Below, one piece after another: positions 15,080 through 21,505 of a stretch of DNA of 41,461 bases. The stretch is from a virus, in IMG/VR virus record IMGVR_UViG_3300036846_000474, positions 1-41,461 of that record; one strand, given 5' to 3'. The position numbers and the translations under genes were made by a program. Within the stretch, counting starts at the first letter, position 1. Each line of letters begins with the position of its first letter. The notes under the pieces were generated by a model that saw only the letters and a list, made by a program, of their open reading frames with translations, was not told the DNA's origin and did not search any database.

Positions 15080-15240
15080 AAACTGTTTCGTTCGTACTTC
15101 TGGTATTCGCGTTCGTATGCTTCGCGCTCTCGGCGATCGGAGTGGCGAGAGAGTATCCGCGTATCAATCTCGTCGCCGCAGGGCTCGCGTTCTGGGCTGC
15201 GTCCGAATTAGCCGGTCAATACATGGGGAAACCGCAATGA
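15076..15240 (+). CDS. Small membrane protein, holin candidate
   Basis: 54 aa from ATG at 15076, with GGAGG 10 bases upstream. Two hydrophobic helices (VSFVLLVFAFVCFALSA, about 4-20, and INLVAAGLAFWAA, about 30-43) are separated by a charged turn, and the C-terminus is short and basic. Size and topology fit small class II holins, and it sits beside a lipoprotein, but no endolysin gene follows. It overlaps the next gene by ATGA. Confidence 0.55.
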   Translation: MKTVSFVLLVFAFVCFALSAIGVAREYPRINLVAAGLAFWAASELAGQYMGKPQ

Positions 15241-15428
15241 CCGGGCTTACGGATGATGAGCGCATAACTGTTTTAATGGCGGCGTTCTGCGGTTACATCA
15301 TGAGCAGGGAAATGTGCAGTCACGAACAGGCGTTGATACGTGCAGCCCGGTTATGTACCTTGACGCAAATAACTTTAGGGTGGGCTGATAAAAAATTCGA
15401 GGCAACGGAAGGACAGAAACCGACATGA
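15237..15428 (+). CDS. Hypothetical small helical protein
   Basis: 63 aa, ATG at 15237 overlapping the upstream stop; its own end overlaps the next start (ATGA). Predominantly alpha-helical, with three cysteines and a hydrophobic first helix (ITVLMAAFCGYIM) that is too short for confident membrane insertion. Not recognised; it links the exported cluster to the conserved early genes. Confidence 0.55.
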   Translation: MTGLTDDERITVLMAAFCGYIMSREMCSHEQALIRAARLCTLTQITLGWADKKFEATEGQKPT

Positions 15429-15808
15429 AGACCGCAGGTGATCTTACGACTGTATCGATCGAGAACATCAATGACGGTGCGATGATCGATGGATTCGAGC
15501 TCGAGCTCCGCAAGGTACTAGCAAATATTGCGGACCTCAATACACCGGCGACCGCGCCGCGCGCGGTCACGCTCCAGTTAGTCCTGAAACCCCATTCGGA
15601 TCGCGTCGCGATCGATACGGAATTCAAATGCTCTTCGAAGCTCGCTCCGATCGAGACGCATCGCTCGAAAGTTTTTCTCGGGAAAGCGGAAGATGGCGGA
15701 CTCGTGGCCTATGGCTCCGATCCGCGCCAGATGCCGCTATGGGCTCCTCCCAAACCCGCGGAAGCTCCGAACACGATCGAGTTTCGCCAGACCAGCCAGC
15801 AGCAATAG
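15425..15808 (+). CDS. Conserved phage protein (often named replication terminator protein)
   Basis: 127 aa, ATGA overlap. The N-terminal half matches a conserved early phage pattern: ENINDGAMIDGFELELRKVL, NIADLNT, then AVTLQLVLKP and a strand with TEFKCSSKLAP. Related proteins are widespread in Firmicutes phages, where the automatic name replication terminator protein has no experimental basis I know of. It lies directly before the gene at 15848, and homologues of the two are often neighbours. The C-terminal 30 residues are Pro-rich and variable. Confidence 0.65.
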   Translation: MKTAGDLTTVSIENINDGAMIDGFELELRKVLANIADLNTPATAPRAVTLQLVLKPHSDRVAIDTEFKCSSKLAPIETHRSKVFLGKAEDGGLVAYGSDPRQMPLWAPPKPAEAPNTIEFRQTSQQQ

Positions 15809-15813
15809 GCGGC

Positions 15814-15831
15814 GCGGAGCCGGAGCTCCGC
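15814..15831 (+). promoter_or_regulatory. Perfect 7-bp hairpin before the 15848 gene
   Basis: GCGGAGC, loop CGGA, GCTCCGC; it fills most of the 39-base gap and ends 16 bases before the start codon. No T-run. It is similar in shape to the hairpin at 28765-28782 before the capsid gene. Confidence 0.5.
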
Positions 15832-15847
15832 AGACAAGAAGTAACCA

Positions 15848-16597
15848 ATGATCAAAGAAGCTCTTGAATTCTTGGCGAAGATCCAGACGCCGAAGAATCC
15901 GCTTTACGTAGAACTACACAATGGCGCGCCGTTCGCGGTTAAACCAGATGGGACGATCGGCGATTACATTCAAAAGCCAGATCCGACCTTCGATAAACCC
16001 ACCCTACAAACATCGAGCTTGAACGCGCTAGTCGGCGCATATCAAGCGAGTCTCGACGGGCTCGATCGTGCGAAAGTTATCGTCAATATCGTCGGACCGT
16101 TCCAAGTTCAGATCATCGATCTCGCCGCGGACGACTTCGGCAATCGGCACGTTTACGTAGACGCCGAGCATACGCCGGAGACATATTTCAAATTCGCCGA
16201 ATATCTCCTGCCGGAAGATTTTCTAATCAAGTTTCGATCGAGCTTTTATTTTAATGAGGAAGCGGTCAAAGTACAAAGGTTGTGCTCGACGATTGAGATG
16301 GGATCGGCCGTCGCGATCGCCGACGACGGTATGTCGCAGCAAGTCACGGCGACGAGCGGAACGATTTCAAAAGCGCAGGTTACGCTTCCGGTCGAAGGTG
16401 TCCCGTTGATACCCTGGCGCACGTTCCGCGAAGTATCACCGGTCGAGAGTCGATTTCTGCTCCGGATGAAAGGCGCGAAAGATCAGATGCCGCGGATCGC
16501 ACTTTTCGAGATCGATGATAAATGGAAGCTCGATACCGTCGAGAGTATTTGGAAGTATCTAGCGGCGAAGATTCCCGAAGCGAAAATTATCGGCTAA
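15848..16597 (+). CDS. Conserved early phage protein of unknown function
   Basis: 249 aa. Its architecture matches a family common in Firmicutes and other siphophages, found with single-strand DNA annealing or replication genes. The N-terminal helix is followed by TLQTSSLNALVGAYQ, a beta domain containing VNIVGPFQVQIIDL, a helical insert, then DDGMSQQVTATSG and WRTFREV(S)PVESRFLLRMK, ending with a strand and a helix. These last two motifs are the best conserved. No catalytic residues are evident. It follows its usual neighbour at 15425. DUF2303-like is my best family guess. Confidence 0.7.
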   Translation: MIKEALEFLAKIQTPKNPLYVELHNGAPFAVKPDGTIGDYIQKPDPTFDKPTLQTSSLNALVGAYQASLDGLDRAKVIVNIVGPFQVQIIDLAADDFGNRHVYVDAEHTPETYFKFAEYLLPEDFLIKFRSSFYFNEEAVKVQRLCSTIEMGSAVAIADDGMSQQVTATSGTISKAQVTLPVEGVPLIPWRTFREVSPVESRFLLRMKGAKDQMPRIALFEIDDKWKLDTVESIWKYLAAKIPEAKIIG

Positions 16598-16606
16598 AGG
16601 AGCGTT

Positions 16607-16828
16607 ATGTTACCGATCGTCGTAAAAGACGGCTCCTGTTTAGACACTCGAGGAGCCGCGGATTATCTGGCAGTAAAGATATCAACCATCCGACTTTGGC
16701 GAAGACTGGGGAAGGGTCCGAAGTATTTTATGGCCGGATCAAAACTGATACGGTATCGCCGCTCCGATTTAGATGATTGGATTCGGATTCAACTCGTCGA
16801 GACACCATCTCGAATTGCGCGCGTCTGA
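16607..16828 (+). CDS. MerR/AlpA-like HTH protein, candidate excisionase (RDF)
   Basis: 73 aa, ATG with AAAGGAG upstream. DTRGAADYLAVKISTIRLWRRLGKGP and YRRSDLDDWI (each read in pieces) are the helix-turn-helix and wing of the excisionase/AlpA type, where the protein bends DNA or represses early genes. With a serine integrase in the window and no other small HTH protein nearby, it is the best candidate for the recombination directionality factor or a repressor. It sits at the end of an operon, just before a large hairpin. Confidence 0.75.
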   Translation: MLPIVVKDGSCLDTRGAADYLAVKISTIRLWRRLGKGPKYFMAGSKLIRYRRSDLDDWIRIQLVETPSRIARV

Positions 16829-16842
16829 GGGAGGTGCGCGCG

Positions 16843-16884
16843 ATGAGCGATCCCGTTGCGATCGGTCCCACTTTTTGTTCATAA
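16843..16884 (+). CDS. Possible 13-codon leader peptide
   Basis: ATG at 16843 has GGGAGG 8 bases upstream, better than many real genes here. It encodes MSDPVAIGPTFCS and stops in the loop of the 14-bp hairpin at 16847-16910, whose 5' arm lies inside the ORF. A ribosome on it would unfold the hairpin. This is the geometry of translation-coupled control of the gene at 16932. It may also be chance. Confidence 0.35.
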   Translation: MSDPVAIGPTFCS

Positions 16885-16910
16885 CAAATCCGACAACGCA
16901 ACGGGATCGC
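16847..16910 (+). promoter_or_regulatory. 14-bp perfect stem-loop
   Basis: GCGATCCCGTTGCG (16847-16860) pairs with CGCAACGGGATCGC (16897-16910). The loop folds further: TCGG/CCGA, then TTTGTT/AACAAA around CAT. Total pairing is about 24 bp in 64 bases. There is no following T-run. It occupies most of the gap between 16828 and 16932. Confidence 0.7.
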
Positions 16911-16931
16911 GCTCAGTACGGAGGAAGAGCG

Positions 16932-17138
16932 TTGTCAAAAAATACGGTTCAAGAATTGAGGCTGCTCGGATATTTCCGAATGCTTCGAACGATCGACCGC
17001 GCCGCACTCATCGATATGGCGCGCCAATGGGTCGAGCTTCGGCCGGCAGTAAAGAGAGGAGAGATCAAACGTGTCAGCGGGAAACGTACCACTAAAAACC
17101 GCGCCGGTTCCGGCGCAGATGCTACACCTACCGATTGA
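16932..17138 (+). CDS. Hypothetical small basic protein
   Basis: 68 aa from a TTG at 16932 with GGAGGAAG directly upstream; the frame is open much further 5' (to 16773), but that part crosses the upstream gene and the hairpin. Two helices (VQELRLLGYFRMLR and AALIDMARQWVEL) precede a basic, disordered tail. It overlaps the next gene, in another frame, by 68 bases. Not recognised; perhaps a small DNA-binding or anti-host protein. Confidence 0.55.
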   Translation: MSKNTVQELRLLGYFRMLRTIDRAALIDMARQWVELRPAVKRGEIKRVSGKRTTKNRAGSGADATPTD

Positions 17139-17727
17139 TGACCGCGGGTACGTCGTACCGTGGTTCGTCGAGTGGGTAAACGGGAAGCCGGAATTCCGGT
17201 CGATGGACTGGCGGAAGTATCAGCGCGCGATCCACGATCAGCTCTGTTGGGTTTGTGGCCGGTCGCGTGGAACCAATTTCGCCTTCGTGGCGGGTCCGAT
17301 GTGCGGGGTGAATAGGACGAGCTCGGAACCACCATCGCACGTCGTCTGCGCGCGCTGGAGCGCGATTAATTGCCCGTTTCTGAGTAACCCGAATATGGTC
17401 CGGCGCGAAGACGCGGAGCTTAATAACGCGACGCTGCGCGCCGGGTCACCGGGGATCGCTCTCGCGAGGAATCCCGGCGTTATCGTCGTTTGGATTACGC
17501 GCGAATTCGAGCTCTTTCCGGCCGGTGAAGGAAAGATGCTGATTCACATGGGGCGGCCACACGGCGTCGAGTGGTATTACCGCGGCCGTCGCGCGACTCG
17601 CGCCGAAGTGATCGAGGCACTCGATAGCGGGATCTGTATCCTGCGCGACGTAGCGAAGCAGGAGACCGGAGGATTGGAACATCTCGCGAAACAGCGGCGC
17701 GCGCTCGAGAGGTATTTACCGTTATGA
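17071..17727 (+). CDS. Conserved phage zinc-binding protein of unknown function
   Basis: 218 aa from GTG at 17071. The N-terminal half carries a conserved block seen in many phages and prophages: a Gly-Lys-Pro-Glu-Phe lead, CWVCG at about 50-54, PMCGVNR, SEPPSH, VCA and CPFLSNP. The four to five Cys and the His probably bind zinc. The second half (VIVVWITREF, WYYRGRRATRAEVIEALDSG) is an alpha/beta domain. Function has not been assigned for the family to my knowledge. It overlaps the next gene by ATGA. Confidence 0.75.
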   Translation: MSAGNVPLKTAPVPAQMLHLPIDDRGYVVPWFVEWVNGKPEFRSMDWRKYQRAIHDQLCWVCGRSRGTNFAFVAGPMCGVNRTSSEPPSHVVCARWSAINCPFLSNPNMVRREDAELNNATLRAGSPGIALARNPGVIVVWITREFELFPAGEGKMLIHMGRPHGVEWYYRGRRATRAEVIEALDSGICILRDVAKQETGGLEHLAKQRRALERYLPL

Positions 17728-18104
17728 CAAGAGGTTCAAAGAAGAGAAGCTCAACTGTAGTTACGCTTTTAGATGCGCCGGAAGTCGAAGCCATGATCGA
17801 CTCTCGCCAGTGGTGGATGTTTGTCGGAACTGATCCGGTTTACGACGACATTCACGAACGGTTTTATCCGGATGAAGGTTTTGTAACCGTAATGGGGCCG
17901 CCGCCAAAGCAGTTCACTAATGCGTTTAAGTTTGAAAATGGTCCTCACATATTAATGACGCTTAATTTCGGGAAGAAAGACATGCTTTCAGCGGAACGTC
18001 TAGCGGTATTTCTGAATACACACCCAGATAATCCTCGCGGGAGCAGGGAATACGCCGCGTCGGATCTTGAACAGCGGGATATCGTGTTTCTATGGAGATG
18101 TTGA
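17724..18104 (+). CDS. Hypothetical protein
   Basis: 126 aa, ATGA overlap with the upstream gene. A basic N-terminus precedes an alpha/beta domain with Trp-Trp at about 30 and a PPPKQF loop. Composition is somewhat AT-richer than neighbours. No motif, signal or membrane helix. Not recognised. Confidence 0.6.
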   Translation: MTRGSKKRSSTVVTLLDAPEVEAMIDSRQWWMFVGTDPVYDDIHERFYPDEGFVTVMGPPPKQFTNAFKFENGPHILMTLNFGKKDMLSAERLAVFLNTHPDNPRGSREYAASDLEQRDIVFLWRC

Positions 18105-18114
18105 GGGATCGACA

Positions 18115-18321
18115 ATGGACCGTCCAATCGCCAAAATTTTCGCGGAATATATTCGGGAAGTGTATGAGGAAACACCAGCAAGAGATTCAGACCAGTACAA
18201 ACAACTCCGCGACGCGTTCTACGCTGGCGCGCTCGTCGCTCATACGGAAGATAGCGACGAGATCGGCGAGGAGCTCCGCGAGTACGGCGAGGAAGCACAA
18301 AAGCGCGCCGATCAAACTTGA
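18115..18321 (+). CDS. Hypothetical small acidic helical protein
   Basis: 68 aa from ATG at 18115, with GAGGGA 7 bases upstream; an open extension to 18067 lacks a ribosome site and would overlap the previous gene. Nearly all helix and strongly acidic (EDSDEIGEELREYGEE). Such small acidic early proteins often act as DNA mimics or protein adaptors, but no evidence here selects a role. Confidence 0.6.
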   Translation: MDRPIAKIFAEYIREVYEETPARDSDQYKQLRDAFYAGALVAHTEDSDEIGEELREYGEEAQKRADQT

Positions 18322-18352
18322 GCCGGTTAGCCGGTTGAATTTGAAGTATTTT

Positions 18353-18423
18353 TTCGCGCATTACGCGAAGTGAAACCAGCCAGAATTTGACGACTAACTC
18401 GCCGCGCGGATTATCGGCGCGGC
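18353..18423 (+). promoter_or_regulatory. Two palindromes in the leader of the initiator gene
   Basis: TTCGCG, loop CATTA, CGCGAA at 18353-18369, and GCCGCGC with GCGCGGC at 18401-18423. The direct repeat GCCGGTTA/GCCGGTTG lies just before. They are operator or hairpin candidates controlling the gene at 18444 and support that start over the upstream TTG at 18387. Confidence 0.4.
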
Positions 18424-18443
18424 GCGATCGGGAGAGTTGTACC

Positions 18444-19244
18444 GTGTCGTTCGAACTGATGAAACCGGCGCTTAATACACAACTGGGGAATAGCTCGGCG
18501 AAGTGGGTGCTATTTCTAATTGCTGACCAAGTAAACTCTCACGGCTACGGCTGGCCGTCGGTCGATTTTATAGTCCACGGAACGGAGATAAAGCGCCGAA
18601 CGGTTCAACGAATAATCGGAGTGTTTACCGAGATGAAGCTCCTCACGAAGATCAGTCGCGGCTATAGGCGAACGCCGGGATTACAACTCAACCTCGAGAA
18701 GCTCGGCGCGAATCTCGAGGAAGAATTTCTGAAACTGTATAACGACGCGCAGGGCAAGATTTCCACTGAGCGTCGCAGCGACACAGAGGAAAACGCGGAG
18801 CCGAGCGTCGTAGCGACACAGCAAAGCGTCGTAGCGACACAGCAAAGCGTCGCAGCGACGTTACCCCCAGACCCCCTTATAGGTAGACCCCTTATAAACC
18901 CCTTACAGACCCACCCCCTAGCATCCCCCACACTCCCGTTTGGAAATTCAGCCGCGCCGAGATCGCAAGAGCAAGAGCTCGGCTGCGAACGCGGGCTGGA
19001 AGCTGTAATGCAAGCGTGCGGCTTTACTTCAAAACGACTCAGGCCGATCGTGCGATCTCAACTCGAGCAGGAAGCCGACAAAGGGACCGAGCCAGCGTCA
19101 GCGGCTCTCGCGATGATCGCGGCGTGGAAGCGATACGCGGAGACCGGCGACCAGTTGCGATTCAAATGGGGTGCGGTTCGTTTTTTCGCCGAAGGATACT
19201 GGCGCGCGCCGACAAGCTGGCCGTGGGATTTCGCGACCAGATAA
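18444..19244 (+). CDS. HTH replication initiator-like protein
   Basis: 266 aa from GTG at 18444 (GGGAG 9 bases upstream); TTG at 18387 gives 285 aa. Residues about 1-85 are a winged HTH of the kind in phage replication proteins (AKWVLFLIADQVN, GYGWPSVDFI, KRRTVQRII). A variable linker (about 115-165) contains SVVATQQ repeats encoded by DNA iterons, followed by a Pro/Leu-rich stretch. The C-terminal 75 residues form a helical domain with WKRYAETGDQ, as in DnaD/DnaT-like loaders. It probably binds the iterons in its own gene and recruits the host helicase. Followed by two parS-like sites. Confidence 0.75.
   Translation: MSFELMKPALNTQLGNSSAKWVLFLIADQVNSHGYGWPSVDFIVHGTEIKRRTVQRIIGVFTEMKLLTKISRGYRRTPGLQLNLEKLGANLEEEFLKLYNDAQGKISTERRSDTEENAEPSVVATQQSVVATQQSVAATLPPDPLIGRPLINPLQTHPLASPTLPFGNSAAPRSQEQELGCERGLEAVMQACGFTSKRLRPIVRSQLEQEADKGTEPASAALAMIAAWKRYAETGDQLRFKWGAVRFFAEGYWRAPTSWPWDFATR
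18769..18935 (+). other. Candidate replication origin with iterons
   Basis: Four copies of AGCGTCGYAGCGAC start at 18769, 18804, 18825 and 18846; the last three are exactly 21 bp apart. Each contains the palindrome GTCGYAGCGAC. They are followed by a G-poor, C-rich strand-asymmetric stretch (18861-18935) with three ACCCC(C)TTAYA repeats at 18871, 18887 and 18898. Iterons within an initiator gene next to an easily melted tract match the lambda O-type origin. Confidence 0.65.
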
Positions 19245-19247
19245 ACG

Positions 19248-19283
19248 TGATCCACGTGGAACGAAAATGTTCCGCGTAGAACA
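19248..19283. promoter_or_regulatory. Two parS-like 16-bp palindromes
   Basis: TGATCCACGTGGAACG (19248-19263) and TGTTCCGCGTAGAACA (19268-19283), 20 bp apart. Their consensus is TGTTCCACGTGGAACA. Known chromosomal parS is TGTTTCACGTGAAACA with the fifth and twelfth bases variable, so the first copy differs from such a site at two positions and the second at two. They sit between the initiator gene and the next gene and could equally be operators of a phage repressor. Confidence 0.5.
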
Positions 19284-19299
19284 ACCCGGAAGGTGAGCG

Positions 19300-19866
19300 A
19301 TGGCATACCGGCCGATCTCGACGGAATGTAAATGCGGACGGCCGCGGCGACCGGGTCAGCGGGATTGTAGTGAATGTCACGCGGCCGGGATGCGCGTATA
19401 CCGGGCTCACTTTCGAAAACGGATAGAGCTCCTCGAAAGCAAAGTGAAGGGAATACCAGCCATGCAAAGAAGGAATGTTATTGTCGTTAGCGTTCGGCCG
19501 GAGTTTCGCTATATGTTGGGCGTCGTTCTACCGCGCGCGCGTATGTTTTTCGCTACCACGATTCCGGAGCTTACGAAACAACTCGCCGAAGTCGAAAATC
19601 CGGAGCTCGCGATTATCGACGCGCGCGACGCTCCGACGCTCGCACAACGAGCCGCGATTCTGATCCGCAAGACAACGAGCGGCCATCTCCAGCGGCTTTT
19701 AATCGCATCGAGCGATCCGCACGATAACACCGCGGAACATGAGCGGCTCGTACGCGCCAACGCGGAGCATTTTATCGGCGATGTTCTCGGCGCTGCTCAC
19801 GTCGCGCTGATTCGGAAAAAAGGCCCGCGCGTCGCCGCGACGCGAGAGAAAAAACTATCAGCCTAG
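19300..19866 (+). CDS. Zinc ribbon plus pseudo-receiver domain protein
   Basis: 188 aa, ATG at 19300 with AAGGTGAG upstream. The N-terminus (about 9-28) is a zinc ribbon CKCGRP...CSECH, a form known in phages and actinobacteria, followed by a basic helix. From about 58 the chain alternates strands and helices like a CheY-type receiver: NVIVVSV, helix, ARMFFAT, helix, ELAIIDARD (the phospho-acceptor position), helix, RLLIASS, helix, EHFIG. The first acidic pair and the conserved Lys are absent, so phosphorylation is unlikely. A phage regulator using a dead receiver is inferred. Confidence 0.6.
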   Translation: MAYRPISTECKCGRPRRPGQRDCSECHAAGMRVYRAHFRKRIELLESKVKGIPAMQRRNVIVVSVRPEFRYMLGVVLPRARMFFATTIPELTKQLAEVENPELAIIDARDAPTLAQRAAILIRKTTSGHLQRLLIASSDPHDNTAEHERLVRANAEHFIGDVLGAAHVALIRKKGPRVAATREKKLSA

Positions 19867-19900
19867 ATTGTTCACAGCCGATCGGATCGATAATCGCGAA

Positions 19901-20467
19901 ATGGCACTTGGAAAATTTGCAGGTATCGAATGCGCTCAATGCCGGAAAGCCGGTCACCGTTGTCAAGCTCAAACACGGATCGAAGACGTTCCGCTCTGTC
20001 TACGCTGTGCCGATGGTGAGCCGTGTTACTTCATAACCGCGGCGCGTAGCTTTCCGCGCCGGATCGACTTCGATATCGATGATCTCTGTACGATTCCGGC
20101 TCCGACGCGAGCCGATCGTGAGCTCGCATACAGAATGGCGATACCGCCAAGGCGCGATATGCCGTGGGTGCCGCCAAGCTCGCAGATCAACCGGCTACGA
20201 CTGACACGCGATCTACGCGCTTCGATTCTCGCAGAGCTCGAGGCGAAAACGCTCTCGATCGGCGAGCTCTCGATGAAGTTTGGAATATCGCGAAAAATGA
20301 TTTACGATCTCCAATTTCGCGAAATGACGAAACGCCAGATGCAACTGATCCGCGATAAGATGACACACCCGGAGCCGCGGACGATCGGCGGCGAAGCCGT
20401 GACTATCGCTCCGGCCGCAGTGATGGGAGCGGAGATGCTCGAGGCGCGATTTAAGGAAAAAAGATGA
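19901..20467 (+). CDS. Zinc-finger and HTH protein, regulator candidate
   Basis: 188 aa from ATG at 19901 (a TTG at 19868 would add 11 residues; neither has a good ribosome box). The N-terminus has seven cysteines within about 45 residues (CAQC, C, CLRC, C) suggesting a zinc module. The C-terminal half holds an HTH: ILAELEAKTLSIGELSMKFG then ISRKMIYDLQF, like resolvase or AsnC-type recognition helices. It is a likely DNA-binding regulator of late or early genes. Overlaps the next gene by ATGA. Confidence 0.6.
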   Translation: MALGKFAGIECAQCRKAGHRCQAQTRIEDVPLCLRCADGEPCYFITAARSFPRRIDFDIDDLCTIPAPTRADRELAYRMAIPPRRDMPWVPPSSQINRLRLTRDLRASILAELEAKTLSIGELSMKFGISRKMIYDLQFREMTKRQMQLIRDKMTHPEPRTIGGEAVTIAPAAVMGAEMLEARFKEKR

Positions 20468-20676
20468 GTCCGCAACACTATACGAAAAATACTGTACAGG
20501 CGGCGATTTGGTGTAATAGCTGCGGCAAGATAACTCCTTGGCGGATCGCCGACGGTCGTCGCCAATACTGTATTCCCTGCTACGAAACGAAGCCACGAGA
20601 CGCTAAAACGCCAACGCTGGCGGCAGAACAATCCAACTTATTTTTGGAAAATACTGGAAAAGCGAAAAACGTCTGA
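20464..20676 (+). CDS. Zinc-ribbon protein with a clamp-motif-like tail
   Basis: 70 aa. CNSCG and CIPCY (about 17-38) form a simple zinc ribbon of the kind often found in small phage proteins. Near the C-terminus the pentapeptide QSNLF (about 56-60) fits the pattern Q-x-x-L-F of beta sliding-clamp binders; this could be chance. It overlaps the upstream gene by ATGA and is followed by a structured non-coding gap. Confidence 0.65.
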   Translation: MSPQHYTKNTVQAAIWCNSCGKITPWRIADGRRQYCIPCYETKPRDAKTPTLAAEQSNLFLENTGKAKNV

Positions 20677-20703
20677 TCTAAATTGGTGAACGGAACGGAG
20701 CAA

Positions 20704-20819
20704 GTCTGGAGCTATCGAGGTTGACAGCTACAGAGCAAAGTCCGGACCCGTCTCCGACAAGCATCGGCGAGCACTACGACAGTGGGCAGTAGTTTAGGAG
20801 TTGGCACTCCCGTGCCGAT
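20704..20819 (+). ncRNA. Candidate structured RNA between zinc-ribbon gene and HNH module
   Basis: A 247-base gene gap. GTCTGGA (20704-20710) pairs with TCCGGAC (20741-20747) around an AGCTaTC/GAcAGCT hairpin. Next ATCGGC (20763-20768) pairs with GCCGAT (20814-20819) and encloses ACTAC/GTAGT (20773-20793) and GGAGT-TGGC-ACTCC (20797-20810), a three-way junction. An alternative hairpin TTGGCAC-TCCC-GTGCCGA (20801-20818) would destroy it, so two states are possible. Confidence 0.5.
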
Positions 20820-20880
20820 TTAAAGTTTCCGGTTATATCTCACCTCAAAAAGAATTCCCGCGATCGACTCTTTGAGTTGA

Positions 20881-20931
20881 ATGAATACCTGCGTCTTCGC
20901 GTTGGCCGCTGCGATTACAAACAATGGGTGA
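20881..20931 (+). CDS. Possible 16-codon leader ORF
   Basis: ATG at 20881 encodes MNTCVFALAAAITNNG and stops overlapping the start of the next gene (ATGGGTGA). It could couple translation of the gene at 20924, which has no clear ribosome site of its own. Weak evidence. Confidence 0.25.
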   Translation: MNTCVFALAAAITNNG

Positions 20932-21505
20932 ATCACGCGCGCGGCGTCGAATTTATGACGGATTTGTATACCTGTATGCGGCCGACACTTCGCAAGGTTG
21001 GGCCGTTCATCGCATGATCACAACCGAGCAAGGCTTAGGGCTCGTCGAGCGCGGCGTCGCCGACGTGTACGAGGATCAATACGGAATTTATTTTCAAATG
21101 AGAATGAATTACAAGCTCGAGGATGATATGCCGGAAGGCGAGCTCTCGAAGAGCTACATTCACGCGAGCGAATCGAAAATGAACGCCGGGTTATGTGGCG
21201 AGTCGAGAACGATCCGACTTAATGAAGCATTACGAATGAGTCAACCGCTACGGCCGGGTGGCCGTCGGCCGCCACCGGAGGATGACATTGAGAAAGCAAT
21301 CGAGAAAGTTAAACAGTGGCCGGAGCCAGCTTCACGAATCGACAACAACGATGGTACGAACGCCGCGCCGGTCTTCGGCGATCGCGCGCCGCGTATATAC
21401 CCGCGGGTCGCGCCGCCGTTGATCTCGAGGATTCCGATTCATGGCAATCAAAAAGCCGTGCGGCCAGCCGGGATGTTCCGAGCTCGTACTCCACGGATAT
21501 TGTGA
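20924..21505 (+). CDS. Hypothetical protein upstream of the HNH nuclease
   Basis: 193 aa. The first 110 residues look folded (IYDGFVYLYAADTSQGW, QYGIYFQMRMNY, SYIHASESKMNAG); the rest is Pro/Arg-rich and probably disordered, the last 22 residues being encoded over the HNH gene start. No motif or signal. The start lacks a good ribosome site and may be coupled to the short ORF at 20881. Position between replication and packaging modules hints at a late-gene regulator, without direct evidence. Confidence 0.55.
   Translation: MGESRARRRIYDGFVYLYAADTSQGWAVHRMITTEQGLGLVERGVADVYEDQYGIYFQMRMNYKLEDDMPEGELSKSYIHASESKMNAGLCGESRTIRLNEALRMSQPLRPGGRRPPPEDDIEKAIEKVKQWPEPASRIDNNDGTNAAPVFGDRAPRIYPRVAPPLISRIPIHGNQKAVRPAGMFRARTPRIL

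Noticed and set aside
18804-18860. Short CRISPR-like repeat array
   Set aside because: Repeats are contiguous 21-bp units inside a coding frame without spacers; iterons explain them.
20734-20747. Resemblance to the RNase P RNA core (AAAGTCCGGAC)
   Set aside because: Only one short block matches; no matching 3' P4 strand is present in the gap and the length is too small.
20797-20970. Protein-like frame LKFPVISHLKKN in the non-coding gap
   Set aside because: A stretch after a TAG near 20790 reads plausibly for about 50 residues but has no start codon with a ribosome site and crosses the structured element; it may be a gene remnant, so I do not annotate it.
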